Assembly: GCA_014377395.1 (NCBI GenBank)
Contig: JACMPS010000119.1
Coordinates: 1 to 17,322, forward strand
Direction of reading: 5' to 3'
DNA length: 17,322 bases
Source of the DNA: Chthonomonadaceae bacterium
GTDB lineage: Bacteria > Armatimonadota > Chthonomonadetes > Chthonomonadales > Chthonomonadaceae
The notes below the pieces were generated by a model. That model did no database searches. It was given only the letters and a program-made list of their open reading frames with translations, and was not told the origin of the DNA. Made by a program: the position numbers and the translations under genes. Below, piece after piece: positions 1 through 8,318 of this stretch (position 1 is its first letter; each line of letters starts with the position of its first letter).

Positions 1-1
1 G

Positions 2-1342
2 AGTATCCCGGTAGCCGTTCCCCGTCTTAAAAAAACGGCTCCCCTGATCAAACTCAATAGCACGGATTACGTTTTGCTGGCATTTCTTGTGATCGGCGTC
101 ATACTGACTACTTCCGCCACCCTGATGTTCGATCTTCCGCGCCCTGTGGCGGGGGTCGCCTATCTGGGGCTTTATCTTGCCCTGAGTTTCCGCTATCCCG
201 CTCTTGCACTTGCGCTCACACTTGCGGTTGCGCCCTTCCAGCAATCGCTCACCGGAAGCGAGGAGGGAAAAGGAATCCAGATTGCACTTGCGGAGTTCAA
301 TGTCTTTCTCACGCTTCCGGCATTTCTCCTTGCCTGTCTGCTTCGGCGTAGCCCTCCCAAATTCGGACCCCTCCTGCTTCCAATAGGCTTCTTTTTCGCA
401 GTTTGCCTTTATTCAAGCGCGATGTCGTGGCGTGCCACCTCCGCGCTCTCCTCGCTTCTCCAGATGTTTTTGTACATGGTGATCACGGTTGTCGTATTCA
501 GTTCCTTTCTCAAAAAACCCGAACAGCTCAAAATCGGGTTGCAGGGTCTGGTCGGTGTGTGCGTCGTGCTTTCCGTTCTGCTAATCGCCCTGAGAACAAA
601 CTACGTCTTTGGTCTTCACAAAAACGGAATCGGTTCCTCGCTTGCCTGTGGACTTCTGGTCAACGCCGAACTATGGTTTTCGGAAACCGATAAAAAGCGA
701 CGTACCCGGCACATCCTTACCCTTGTGATCATCAGCCTCGGGCTGGTTGCAACTCTGTCACGCGGTTCCTGGCTGAGTGCGCTGGTGGGTCTGATTCTGA
801 TCATCGGGTTGCGGCGTGAATACAAAATCATGCTCAATCTCCTGCTCCTTCTGATTCCGCTTATCACGGTTGCTTTTGTGCTGATGCCCGAAGAGGATAA
901 GGACTACGCCTTCGACATCGCAAATACCAAACGGTGGAACGTCCAGCAACGTGTTCTGAACTCGGAATATGCTCGTAGTCAATTCAACAAAAACCCGCTT
1001 ACGGGGGTGGGCGTCGGGTTGCGGAAAGAGTACGACGCCACCAATATCCTCTGGACAACGCTGGCGGAAACGGGAGTGATCGGACTGAGTGCTTTTCTTC
1101 TTGTTCACCTTGCCTTTCTGAGTATGGTGATTACTGCAAGCCGCCACCTTCCGAAAACCGATCCCGCTTTTGCCCTGCTTCCCATTGGAGCCGCTTTACT
1201 TTTCTCGCGCTTGACACATGGCATGGTGGATCACTACTGGAGTCGAGGGGCTTTGATGTTGGGGTGGGCAGGAGCGGGGATGTCGGTACGGACCTATTAT
1301 CTGGCACAGCAATACAAAAAGAAAAAGAGAGGCACGGCATGA
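2..1342 (+). CDS. O-antigen ligase/polymerase (Wzy/WaaL-type) membrane protein, 5' end outside window
   Basis: A polytopic inner-membrane protein of the O-antigen ligase/polymerase superfamily, which joins lipid-linked glycan units or transfers finished chains on the periplasmic side. The frame is open to the first base. The earliest start in the window is TTG at 74 (422 residues), but the residues before it (KLNSTDYV just ahead of the first membrane helix) read like protein, so the true start is probably upstream. Many hydrophobic segments are visible, with a soluble stretch around residues 270-320. The family arginine appears in TLSRGS (R230, counting from the TTG), and the C-terminal LAETGVIG block is present. 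The usual His-Asn before that block is Thr-Asn here (T323-N324). The stop overlaps the next start as ATGA. The class is clear; polymerase versus ligase cannot be decided. Confidence 0.88.
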   Translation, partial: SIPVAVPRLKKTAPLIKLNSTDYVLLAFLVIGVILTTSATLMFDLPRPVAGVAYLGLYLALSFRYPALALALTLAVAPFQQSLTGSEEGKGIQIALAEFNVFLTLPAFLLACLLRRSPPKFGPLLLPIGFFFAVCLYSSAMSWRATSALSSLLQMFLYMVITVVVFSSFLKKPEQLKIGLQGLVGVCVVLSVLLIALRTNYVFGLHKNGIGSSLACGLLVNAELWFSETDKKRRTRHILTLVIISLGLVATLSRGSWLSALVGLILIIGLRREYKIMLNLLLLLIPLITVAFVLMPEEDKDYAFDIANTKRWNVQQRVLNSEYARSQFNKNPLTGVGVGLRKEYDATNILWTTLAETGVIGLSAFLLVHLAFLSMVITASRHLPKTDPAFALLPIGAALLFSRLTHGMVDHYWSRGALMLGWAGAGMSVRTYYLAQQYKKKKRGTA

Positions 1343-2475
1343 AAGTCGCGATCACTTTTCCGGGTTGTCATCGGCGGGGCGGGGTGGAACGTATCGTTTT
1401 TGAGTGCGCCCGCTTTCTGGCACAACAAAAACACGAGGTTCACGTCTATGCCAGCGAGTGGGAGGTAGACGAAACACAGACGATTCACTACCACGAGGTG
1501 CCGCGTGTAGGTGGACCCGCCTTTTTACAGGGTCCCTCTTTTTTTCGTAATGCAACCGCGATACTGAAAACCGCCGACTACGATGTCCTGAACACACATG
1601 GTTCCGTGTGTCCTGCGGGCGGAGTTCACTGGGCGCAATCCATTCACAAGGCGTGGCTGGAAAGGTCACGTCAGTTTCGCCCCCCTCTTTCCTCCGCCCG
1701 TGTCAAGCAAGCCCTTAACCCGGCTCATCCACTCATGTTGCAACTTGAAGCCGCACACTTTAAGCAGAGAGATTACAAAAAGGTCATCGCAACCACCCCC
1801 GAAGTTAAGGAAGACTTGCGGCGCCTCTATGACGTTCCGGGATCGGATGTCGCGATTATTCCAAACGGCTTTTCGCCTACCGAGTTCAATCCTGAAAAGC
1901 GTTGCGCCCTCCGCACCCGAATGAGAGAGGAAATCGGATTGAAGCCCGACGAAATCGCGCTTCTTTTCGTGGCGAACGAACTGGAACGAAAAGGCTACGC
2001 AACAATCCTTTCCGCCCTCGCCCAACTCAAAGACCCTCGCCTGAAAGTACTTGCAGTCGGCAAACCCGACCCTGCTCTGATTATGCAGGAAGCGGAAAAA
2101 AGGGGAGTGGCAGGGCAGGTGATCGCGTGTGGAGCCTCGCAGGAAGTCGCCTCTTTTCATGCCGCCGCCGATGTTTTCGTTTTGCCCACACAGTATGAGG
2201 CTTTTTGCCTTGCCATTCTCGAAGCGCTCGGTAGCGGACTCCCTGTGGTGACTTCAACCGTTCCCGGTGCTCGTGACGCTATTCTTCCCGGCGTGAATGG
2301 AGCCTTAATTAACGACCCGAAAAGTGGAGAGCAGCTTGCAAAGGCACTGACGCCTTTTCTGGATCGGGATTACCGTGATGAGATGGGTGCGAAGGTTCCC
2401 GAAACCGTGACACAATATCAGTGGCCCTCCGTTCTGGCGAAATATGAAGTTTTGCTTCTGGAAAATCAACGATGA
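1339..2475 (+). CDS. GT4 family glycosyltransferase (WaaG/RfaG-like)
   Basis: A cytoplasmic or membrane-associated retaining glycosyltransferase with a GT-B fold, predicted to add one sugar from a nucleotide-sugar donor to the growing lipid-linked glycan. I chose ATG 1339 (378 residues) over in-frame starts further upstream because it overlaps the previous stop as ATGA, has GAGAGG six bases upstream, and begins the typical first strand MKVAITFPG. GGVER follows near residue 14. The C-terminal half has IPNGF, a donor-binding segment ELERKG, and the E-x7-E motif EAFCLAILE (E287, E295). ELERKG recalls the RKG of LPS glucosyltransferase I (WaaG), but the donor and acceptor cannot be assigned. It overlaps the next gene by four bases. 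Confidence 0.9.
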   Translation: MKVAITFPGCHRRGGVERIVFECARFLAQQKHEVHVYASEWEVDETQTIHYHEVPRVGGPAFLQGPSFFRNATAILKTADYDVLNTHGSVCPAGGVHWAQSIHKAWLERSRQFRPPLSSARVKQALNPAHPLMLQLEAAHFKQRDYKKVIATTPEVKEDLRRLYDVPGSDVAIIPNGFSPTEFNPEKRCALRTRMREEIGLKPDEIALLFVANELERKGYATILSALAQLKDPRLKVLAVGKPDPALIMQEAEKRGVAGQVIACGASQEVASFHAAADVFVLPTQYEAFCLAILEALGSGLPVVTSTVPGARDAILPGVNGALINDPKSGEQLAKALTPFLDRDYRDEMGAKVPETVTQYQWPSVLAKYEVLLLENQR

Positions 2476-3635
2476 CCCTTTCTTCGCCCCTGAAAATGGC
2501 TTTGCTATCGGACGCGGATACCTTTGCAGGAACCGAGCGACATATCCTTCATCTTGCCGACGGTCTCCGCTCACTCGGAGCCGAGCCGATTATCGTCTGT
2601 CCAAAGCCGGGGCTTCTTGCCGAAAAAGCGGAAGCCGCGCTTCTGCGAGTGATCCCACTTCAGAAAAAGGGAGAACTTGATTTCGTTGCGGTCAGAACGC
2701 TAAAAAAGATGTGGGAGACTGAACAACTCGATCTATTGCACGTCCATAATGGACGTACTGCGTTGTTGAGTGCAATGGGACTGCCTGCGTCTAAGCGAGG
2801 GCGGCTTGTGATGACCCAACATTTCATCACCCCGGCTCACGTCTCGCGTACAGGTCTCAAGGCTTTTATCTCTCAAAACACGCATCACTGGATGCACCGA
2901 CGCATTTCTCACACGATTGCGATTTCGGAAGCCGTTCGCAATGCCATTCTGGAGCGGGGCGAGGCACACCCGACTCAGATTACAATGGTGCCGAATGGTG
3001 TTCCTGAACCCGACGCTAAAAGTCTGACCTCACCCGCCGAGGTACGCCGAACGTTAGGACTATCGCCTGATAGCCCCTTGGTCGTTTGCATCGCTCGCCT
3101 TGCAATCGAGAAAGATGTGGCTTCCCTGATCAGTGCGATGGCGAAAGTCCGAGAGCAGTTTCCCGATGTCGTCGCTCTTGTCGCAGGAGAAGGCGATCAG
3201 AAAGAAGCACTGGAAGCGCAAATCGCCTCTCTAAATTTGCAGGGAACCGTGCGTTTGCTTGGTTTTCGCACGGACGTCATGTCGCTCGTCAACGCCGCCG
3301 ATCTTTTTACGCTTCCGAGTCCGGCGGAACCGTTCGGGCTAGCGGTAATCGAAGCAATGGCTTTAAGCAAACCTGTTGTCGCGACTCGTGCCGGGGGGCC
3401 CCTCGAAATCGTACAGGAGGGAGAGACAGGCTTGCTCGTCTCTCCTCATTCACCCGATGAACTTGCACAGGCTCTTATCTCTCTTCTTCGAGACCCTGCG
3501 CGAATGAGGGAAATGGCGGAAAAGGGGTACTGCCGCTATCGTCTTCTATACACGGTTGAAGTCATGACGAAAAAAACTTTGGTCGCCTACCAATCCCTGC
3601 TCTGTCTTGAAAAAGACGGTAAACTCTCTCGGTAG
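2472..3635 (+). CDS. GT4 family glycosyltransferase
   Basis: A second retaining GT-B glycosyltransferase of 387 residues, likely adding another sugar to the same glycan. The start at 2472 overlaps the previous stop as ATGA; ATG 2496 is an alternative since no strong ribosome site is visible. The N-terminal acceptor domain shows GTERH (residues 20-24) and HVHNGRTALL. The C-terminal donor domain has VPNGVPEPD, IARLAIEKD (Arg and Lys expected to bind the donor phosphates) and the E-x7-E motif EPFGLAVIE (E286, E294) followed by RAGGPLEIV. All expected motifs are intact. Tight coupling to the genes on either side supports a shared pathway. The sugar specificity is unknown. Confidence 0.92.
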   Translation: MTLSSPLKMALLSDADTFAGTERHILHLADGLRSLGAEPIIVCPKPGLLAEKAEAALLRVIPLQKKGELDFVAVRTLKKMWETEQLDLLHVHNGRTALLSAMGLPASKRGRLVMTQHFITPAHVSRTGLKAFISQNTHHWMHRRISHTIAISEAVRNAILERGEAHPTQITMVPNGVPEPDAKSLTSPAEVRRTLGLSPDSPLVVCIARLAIEKDVASLISAMAKVREQFPDVVALVAGEGDQKEALEAQIASLNLQGTVRLLGFRTDVMSLVNAADLFTLPSPAEPFGLAVIEAMALSKPVVATRAGGPLEIVQEGETGLLVSPHSPDELAQALISLLRDPARMREMAEKGYCRYRLLYTVEVMTKKTLVAYQSLLCLEKDGKLSR

Positions 3636-3689
3636 ACAGTCTCTCGTCAATTCTGTTCCCGGTGGGTACAGAGGCTCAAGGGGTGTGCT

Positions 3690-4553
3690 ATGAAATGTCT
3701 TATTTGTCATTCCGATAAGATTTCGATTATCGGCACGGTAGAGACCAGTGGTCATTATGAGGTCGCCCGTTGCAAGGCGTGTCATTTCGTTTTCACCTTG
3801 CCGCGCCCGACGCCCGAAGAACTGATTGCACACTACAGCGCGGATTATTTCACGAACAGCAGTCGAGAAGCGGGCTATGTAGACTATTATCTGGTCGGTG
3901 AGATGAACATGAAGGCGATGTGGTCCTCCTTTAAGGACTACGCCAAACTAAAGGACGAAGATAAAAAGACGATTCTCGATGTCGGTTGTGCAAGCGGGGC
4001 ATTTCTGGCGGAAGCGGAACATGACGGCTGGAAAACAAAGGGAATTGAACTGAGCGAGGACGCTGTGGGGCGTGCCAAAAGCGCATATCGCCTTGACGTG
4101 ATGCAGGGGGATATTTTCGATGAACGTTTGGAGGCGGGTGCTTTCGATGTGGTAACGATGTGGCACGTACTGGAGCATACGATTGACCCAATGGAGGTTT
4201 TGCAACGCGCACACGATTTGCTGACGCCCACGGGGTTACTTTTTATCGAATTGCCGAATTGGAACAGCCTCGGACGCCTGATTAAAGGCACGAAGTGGAA
4301 GCAACTGGTTCCACCGGCGCACCTCAACTTTTTTGTCCGGGAAAGTATGCGATACGCCCTGCAACACTCCGGCTTCGAAGTAATACGATGTTCCACGCAA
4401 CATATCGTTGGATTCGATGTGCTGAAATCTCGATCTCCAAAGCCAATCGTACCTTTACTCTCTGGATTTGAGGCGGCAGTGGTTACAACCGGATGTGGAG
4501 GTTATCTGCGAGCGTTGGCACGTAAAAAAATGGAGGGATCGTCTTTGGAGTAG
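3690..4553 (+). CDS. Class I SAM-dependent methyltransferase with N-terminal zinc ribbon
   Basis: A 287-residue predicted methyltransferase. An N-terminal CxxC pair (C3/C6 and C28/C31) forms a likely zinc ribbon. The SAM-binding motif I is LDVGCASG (residues 96-103), an acidic residue ends the next strand (E120), and the methyltransferase_23-type signature WHVLEH lies at 158-163. PAHLNFF (209-215) is typical of this family in polysaccharide clusters. AAGGGG at 3678-3683 is well spaced from the ATG. A 54-bp gap separates it from the gene upstream and 21 bp from the gene downstream. In this context it probably methylates a sugar or a chain terminus, which in some O-antigen systems stops elongation; that role is inference. 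C-methylation of a deoxysugar is an alternative. Confidence 0.88.
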   Translation: MKCLICHSDKISIIGTVETSGHYEVARCKACHFVFTLPRPTPEELIAHYSADYFTNSSREAGYVDYYLVGEMNMKAMWSSFKDYAKLKDEDKKTILDVGCASGAFLAEAEHDGWKTKGIELSEDAVGRAKSAYRLDVMQGDIFDERLEAGAFDVVTMWHVLEHTIDPMEVLQRAHDLLTPTGLLFIELPNWNSLGRLIKGTKWKQLVPPAHLNFFVRESMRYALQHSGFEVIRCSTQHIVGFDVLKSRSPKPIVPLLSGFEAAVVTTGCGGYLRALARKKMEGSSLE

Positions 4554-4574
4554 GACGCTACTCCATTCTCACAT

Positions 4575-5747
4575 ATGACACGAATTTTTCTCATCCTTGC
4601 CTTTATCTTACTCCCTTTCAACGTCGGGCTGAGCGGCGACATGAGAAACAGCCCGGTCGTTTTCGGTCTTTCCGATGTGCTGGTGCTACTGGCAATCCCC
4701 GGAGCGATTCGTGCCTTTCGCAAAGAGACCGAAAAACCGAAATGGGCAGGGTTGCTTTTGCCGACAATCCTCTATGTGGGGGTCGGCACTTTTTCTTTTG
4801 CGCTGAATGCTTTCGGCAATTCGCAACACTGGTTGCCGCACCTGAGCAGTTTTGTTCGCACCGCTCAGATCGTTTTGCTTTTGCCCTGGGTTTTCAGTTC
4901 CGTTTATTGGACAAGCAAAGACCTGACTTTGCTTCAAGAAGGCTACTTGCTTAGCGTCACGTTTCTTTCGATTTGTGGGCTGATCGCTTTCAGCAGAGGA
5001 ACGCAAGCGGGTCTTTATGTGATGGGCGAACACAAAAATGTCGTCGGACTTTCTACGGCGATTGGGGTGATTTGCGCTCTCATTTTATTTCCGCGACGCG
5101 CAGAGGAGGAAAATTCCGGGTTGATCCCCCGATGGGGTCTTGTGGTTTGTGCTTTGCTTTGTGGGCTTACGCTCGCTTGCTCACTTTCGCGATCTTCGTA
5201 CATTGCCTTTGTGATTGGCTCTCTCGTTCTGGCACTGATGCAAAGAAGAGCGGTTCCCTTGTTCGGAATAGGGATTGTCCTGATCTCTATTTTTGGGGTT
5301 TATCGGGTATTACCGCAAAAGAGTGCCAATTATCTCGTAGGTTTCAGTACGGAGCGGTATAATATCGCGGGGCGAACTCATGCTAATCAGGTTGCCTTCG
5401 ATAGGTTTAAGGAAAAGCCTGTCTTTGGAGACGGATTTCGAACTCGGAAAGAAGTGCTTCCGCACAATATGGTGATTTCTTCCCTTGCGGAAACAGGAAT
5501 AGTCGGTACTTTATTACTGTTCTGGGTGATTTTTGCTCAAATGAGGTGGCTTCTGCAAAGCGCAAAAAGGATGAAGTTGGATACCGTTGGAATGCGCTTT
5601 CGTCTGTTTCTCCTCGTCGGTTCGCTTATGGTTCTTGTTCACAGTCAGTTCGACCCATTCTGGCGCCGGGGGCCGGTCTGGTTGCTGTGGGTAGGAAGTG
5701 GAATTTTAATCTCTTATTTGCAAGAGCAAAATCAACGTGCGTTGTAG
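4575..5747 (+). CDS. O-antigen ligase/polymerase (Wzy/WaaL-type) membrane protein, second copy
   Basis: A 390-residue polytopic membrane protein of the same superfamily as the first gene of the window, starting directly with a hydrophobic helix. Conserved points are the arginine in SLSRSS (R206), the pair H297-N298 in LPHNMV, and LAETGIVG just after it. The two copies share their C-terminal layout: FW or YW then RRG or SRG, a tryptophan, and a final helix. Here the catalytic-type His-Asn is intact. No strong ribosome site is visible directly upstream; GGAG at 4547 is too far, so translation may depend on coupling to the methyltransferase. One of the two copies could be the polymerase and the other the ligase, but the sequence does not settle which. 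Confidence 0.88.
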   Translation: MTRIFLILAFILLPFNVGLSGDMRNSPVVFGLSDVLVLLAIPGAIRAFRKETEKPKWAGLLLPTILYVGVGTFSFALNAFGNSQHWLPHLSSFVRTAQIVLLLPWVFSSVYWTSKDLTLLQEGYLLSVTFLSICGLIAFSRGTQAGLYVMGEHKNVVGLSTAIGVICALILFPRRAEEENSGLIPRWGLVVCALLCGLTLACSLSRSSYIAFVIGSLVLALMQRRAVPLFGIGIVLISIFGVYRVLPQKSANYLVGFSTERYNIAGRTHANQVAFDRFKEKPVFGDGFRTRKEVLPHNMVISSLAETGIVGTLLLFWVIFAQMRWLLQSAKRMKLDTVGMRFRLFLLVGSLMVLVHSQFDPFWRRGPVWLLWVGSGILISYLQEQNQRAL

Positions 5748-5842
5748 GTTACTGTAGAAGCTCGATGACTCGCTTAAAACTGTATCGTCTCCCTCCAATT
5801 TCTCCATTGAGGAATGGCTCGGTACGGAAAGGGCATTGTGTC

Positions 5843-7105
5843 ATGGAAGTAATAAAAACGCAAACCATTCTTTTTTTCAATCACACCGCGAAGTGGAGTG
5901 GTGGCGAAATTAGTTTGTTTGGTCTTGTGGTCAATCTGGACCGTCTGCGTTATACGCCTCTTGTCGTTCTCGCAGGCGAGGGCAAACTTGCGGAACGATT
6001 GCAGGCGTTGAACATCGAAACAATCGTTCTCCCTCTCACCCCCGACATTGTGGAGGCAAGAAAAGAGGCACTCGGATTAAAATCGTTGCTCAATCCGATG
6101 CGCTTGTTGCGGGGCGGAAAATATGTGCTGAGGTTGGCAAGACTTATTCGCAAGCACAAGGTTGATCTAGTCCATTGCAACTCGCTTAAATCTGACCTGA
6201 TCGGTGGAGCCGCCGCAAAACTGGCGAGGGTTCCCTGTGTCTGGCACGTCCGAGACCGAATTGATGAGGACTATCTTCCGTCACGGATTGCACGTTCATT
6301 CCGGTTTCTAGCGAGACATCTACCGACTGGAATTCTGGCAAACTCGAAAAGTACCCTCCAAACGTTGCAACTTTCTGGCTCAATGTCAAGCCGTTCTCGT
6401 GTGGCTCATCCGGGTGTTTCACTTCGGGAGTACAGTCCCTTACCCTTTTTACAAGGAACGCCGAATGACCGTCAAAGACTGATCTTAGTCGGGCGCATCA
6501 CTCCCTGGAAAGGTCAGGATGTTTTTATCGAAGCGGCGGCACAAATCGCTCCTCGCTGGCCCAAAGCACTTTTTCAGATTGTCGGCGTTCCCATGTTCGG
6601 CGAGGAGGACTATGAACGCGGTCTTCACGAACAGGTAAAGCGTCATGGATTGGAAGCACAGGTCGAGTTTGTCGGCTTCAGTGACAAAATTCCTGACCTT
6701 CTCCAGAAAGCGGATATTTTTGTTCATGCCTCCAAACTCGGTGAGCCGTTCGGCAAGGTCATCGTGGAAGCAATGGCGTGCGGCAAGCCTGTGATCGCCA
6801 CTGATGGCGGGGCATTGCGTGAGATTGTCATTCCGGGTTCCGTCACCGAAGTACAGAAGGGCGAAACAGGGCTTCTCGTCCCCATGAATTCCGTAGAGGA
6901 AATGGCGAACGCTATGGAAGCACTACTTCTAGATTCCGCTCGCGCCGCACTGATGGGAAAGAACGGGCGTTGCCGTGCCGAGCAACTTTTCACGGTGGAA
7001 GCCACTACGAAAGAAGTGGAAGACTTATTCGACCTTTTAACGGTCAGGGGCAGGCATCGGAAACAAATCCCCCGCAAGCCCAAATCTTACGGAGCCCTGT
7101 TGTAA
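5843..7105 (+). CDS. GT4 family glycosyltransferase
   Basis: A retaining GT-B glycosyltransferase of 420 residues. The frame stays open well upstream, even into the preceding gene, but ATG 5843 is preferred: GGAAAGGG at 5826-5833 is nine bases away, and MEVIKTQTILFFNHT is a normal first strand. The acceptor domain carries NHTAKWSGGE, with the glycine pair typical of the family. The donor domain has HPGVSLREYSP, VGRITPWKGQD (Arg and Lys for donor phosphates) and EPFGKVIVE (E301, E309) then TDGGALREIV. It follows the second ligase/polymerase after 95 bp and precedes another GT4 gene by only five bases. The substrate is unknown. Confidence 0.92.
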   Translation: MEVIKTQTILFFNHTAKWSGGEISLFGLVVNLDRLRYTPLVVLAGEGKLAERLQALNIETIVLPLTPDIVEARKEALGLKSLLNPMRLLRGGKYVLRLARLIRKHKVDLVHCNSLKSDLIGGAAAKLARVPCVWHVRDRIDEDYLPSRIARSFRFLARHLPTGILANSKSTLQTLQLSGSMSSRSRVAHPGVSLREYSPLPFLQGTPNDRQRLILVGRITPWKGQDVFIEAAAQIAPRWPKALFQIVGVPMFGEEDYERGLHEQVKRHGLEAQVEFVGFSDKIPDLLQKADIFVHASKLGEPFGKVIVEAMACGKPVIATDGGALREIVIPGSVTEVQKGETGLLVPMNSVEEMANAMEALLLDSARAALMGKNGRCRAEQLFTVEATTKEVEDLFDLLTVRGRHRKQIPRKPKSYGALL

Positions 7106-7110
7106 AAGCT

Positions 7111-8274
7111 ATGCGTGTTCTTCTCATGTCCCATACCTGTATGTCGCGCACGGCAGGGCAACCTAAGTTACACTGCCTTGCGAATCATAAGAACCTGGAG
7201 TTGACGGCACTTGTCCCCGACAAAATGTGCGCCTACGATGAGTGGCGGACCCTGGAAATGCCTGTCGATCCGAAATTTCAGTTTGTTGTAGGACATACAC
7301 GCTGGCACTATATTTGTAAACAGTGGTATCTGACAAATTATGATCTGAGCCTCCCCCGACTTCTGAAGGAAACGCAACCCGATCTCGTGGACATCTGGCA
7401 TGAACCCTGGAGTCTGGCGGCGGCTCAAATGATCTACTGGACAAAACGGCTTTGTCCTCATGCGAAAATCATCACGGAGACGGAGCAGAATATCTACAAA
7501 AAGTTGCCCCCTCCTTTCCAGCAAATTCAAGACTATTCGCTGAAACATTCCGATTTTATGGTGGCTCGGAATGAAGAAGCAGTGGAGGTTTTGCGTCGCA
7601 AGGGATACAAAGGATCGGTAAAAATCGTCCCCAATGCGGTGGACTGCGCTTTGTTCGAGCCGAAAACCGAACCTGGAAAGGAGACGTTACGTCTTGAATT
7701 CGAGTGGTATAAACCCGGTGATTTTCTGGTAGGCTATGTAGGTCGCCTTGTTCCTGAAAAGGGATTGGCGGACACGCTTTCTGCCATTGCACAACAACCT
7801 CCCTCTGTGCAACTCATTTTTATTGGCGATGGGTCGATGCGTAAAGAGCTGGAAACACTCGCTAAGACTCTAAAAATAGAGGAGCGCGTTCATTTCCTTG
7901 GTAATAAGCCTCTGACCGAACTTCCTGCGCTCATGAATTCACTCCATGTTCTTGTATTGCCCTCCTTAACGACTTCACGTTGGAAGGAGCAATTTGGTCG
8001 CGTTCTGATTGAAGCGGGTGCTTGCAAAGTCGCCGTCGTTGGGTCTTCCTCCGGTGCGATTCCCGAAGTCATCGGCAAAGCCGGACTTATTTTTCCTGAA
8101 GGAAATGTTGTCGCCTTTGCAGAGTGTCTTTCCCGGCTGAGAGAAGACGAAGAGTCAAGGACAAACTGTGGAGAAATAGGGTATAACCGAGCACATGGGC
8201 TATTTAGTTGGCAATGTGTAGCCGATGATATGATGGAGATCTACCGTGACGTGTTGGGTCAATCGTTACAATAA
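7111..8274 (+). CDS. GT4 family glycosyltransferase
   Basis: A 387-residue GT-B glycosyltransferase. The frame is open upstream inside the previous gene, but ATG 7111 lies five bases after that gene's stop and opens with MRVLLMSHT, a standard first strand. It has DIWHEPWS and the segment ETEQNIYKKLPPPF in the acceptor half, seen in a subset of polysaccharide GT4 enzymes. The donor half has VPNAVDCALFEP, VGRLVPEKG, and EQFGRVLIE (E293, E301) followed by SSSGAIPEVI. No clear ribosome site precedes it, so coupling to the upstream gene is likely. The linked donor and acceptor are unknown. Confidence 0.9.
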   Translation: MRVLLMSHTCMSRTAGQPKLHCLANHKNLELTALVPDKMCAYDEWRTLEMPVDPKFQFVVGHTRWHYICKQWYLTNYDLSLPRLLKETQPDLVDIWHEPWSLAAAQMIYWTKRLCPHAKIITETEQNIYKKLPPPFQQIQDYSLKHSDFMVARNEEAVEVLRRKGYKGSVKIVPNAVDCALFEPKTEPGKETLRLEFEWYKPGDFLVGYVGRLVPEKGLADTLSAIAQQPPSVQLIFIGDGSMRKELETLAKTLKIEERVHFLGNKPLTELPALMNSLHVLVLPSLTTSRWKEQFGRVLIEAGACKVAVVGSSSGAIPEVIGKAGLIFPEGNVVAFAECLSRLREDEESRTNCGEIGYNRAHGLFSWQCVADDMMEIYRDVLGQSLQ

Positions 8275-8318
8275 TAATATGGTTCGGTTATGGTTATCGG
8301 TTTTGATGGAATTTTTCA

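Noticed and set aside
13..40. Inverted repeat AGCCGTT/AACGGCT near the window start, possible terminator
   Set aside because: It lies inside what appears to be the open reading frame of the first gene, and no T run follows either arm.
5546..5842. Long in-frame extension upstream of the third GT4 gene
   Set aside because: It overlaps the end of the second ligase/polymerase gene in another frame, and a good ribosome site marks ATG 5843.
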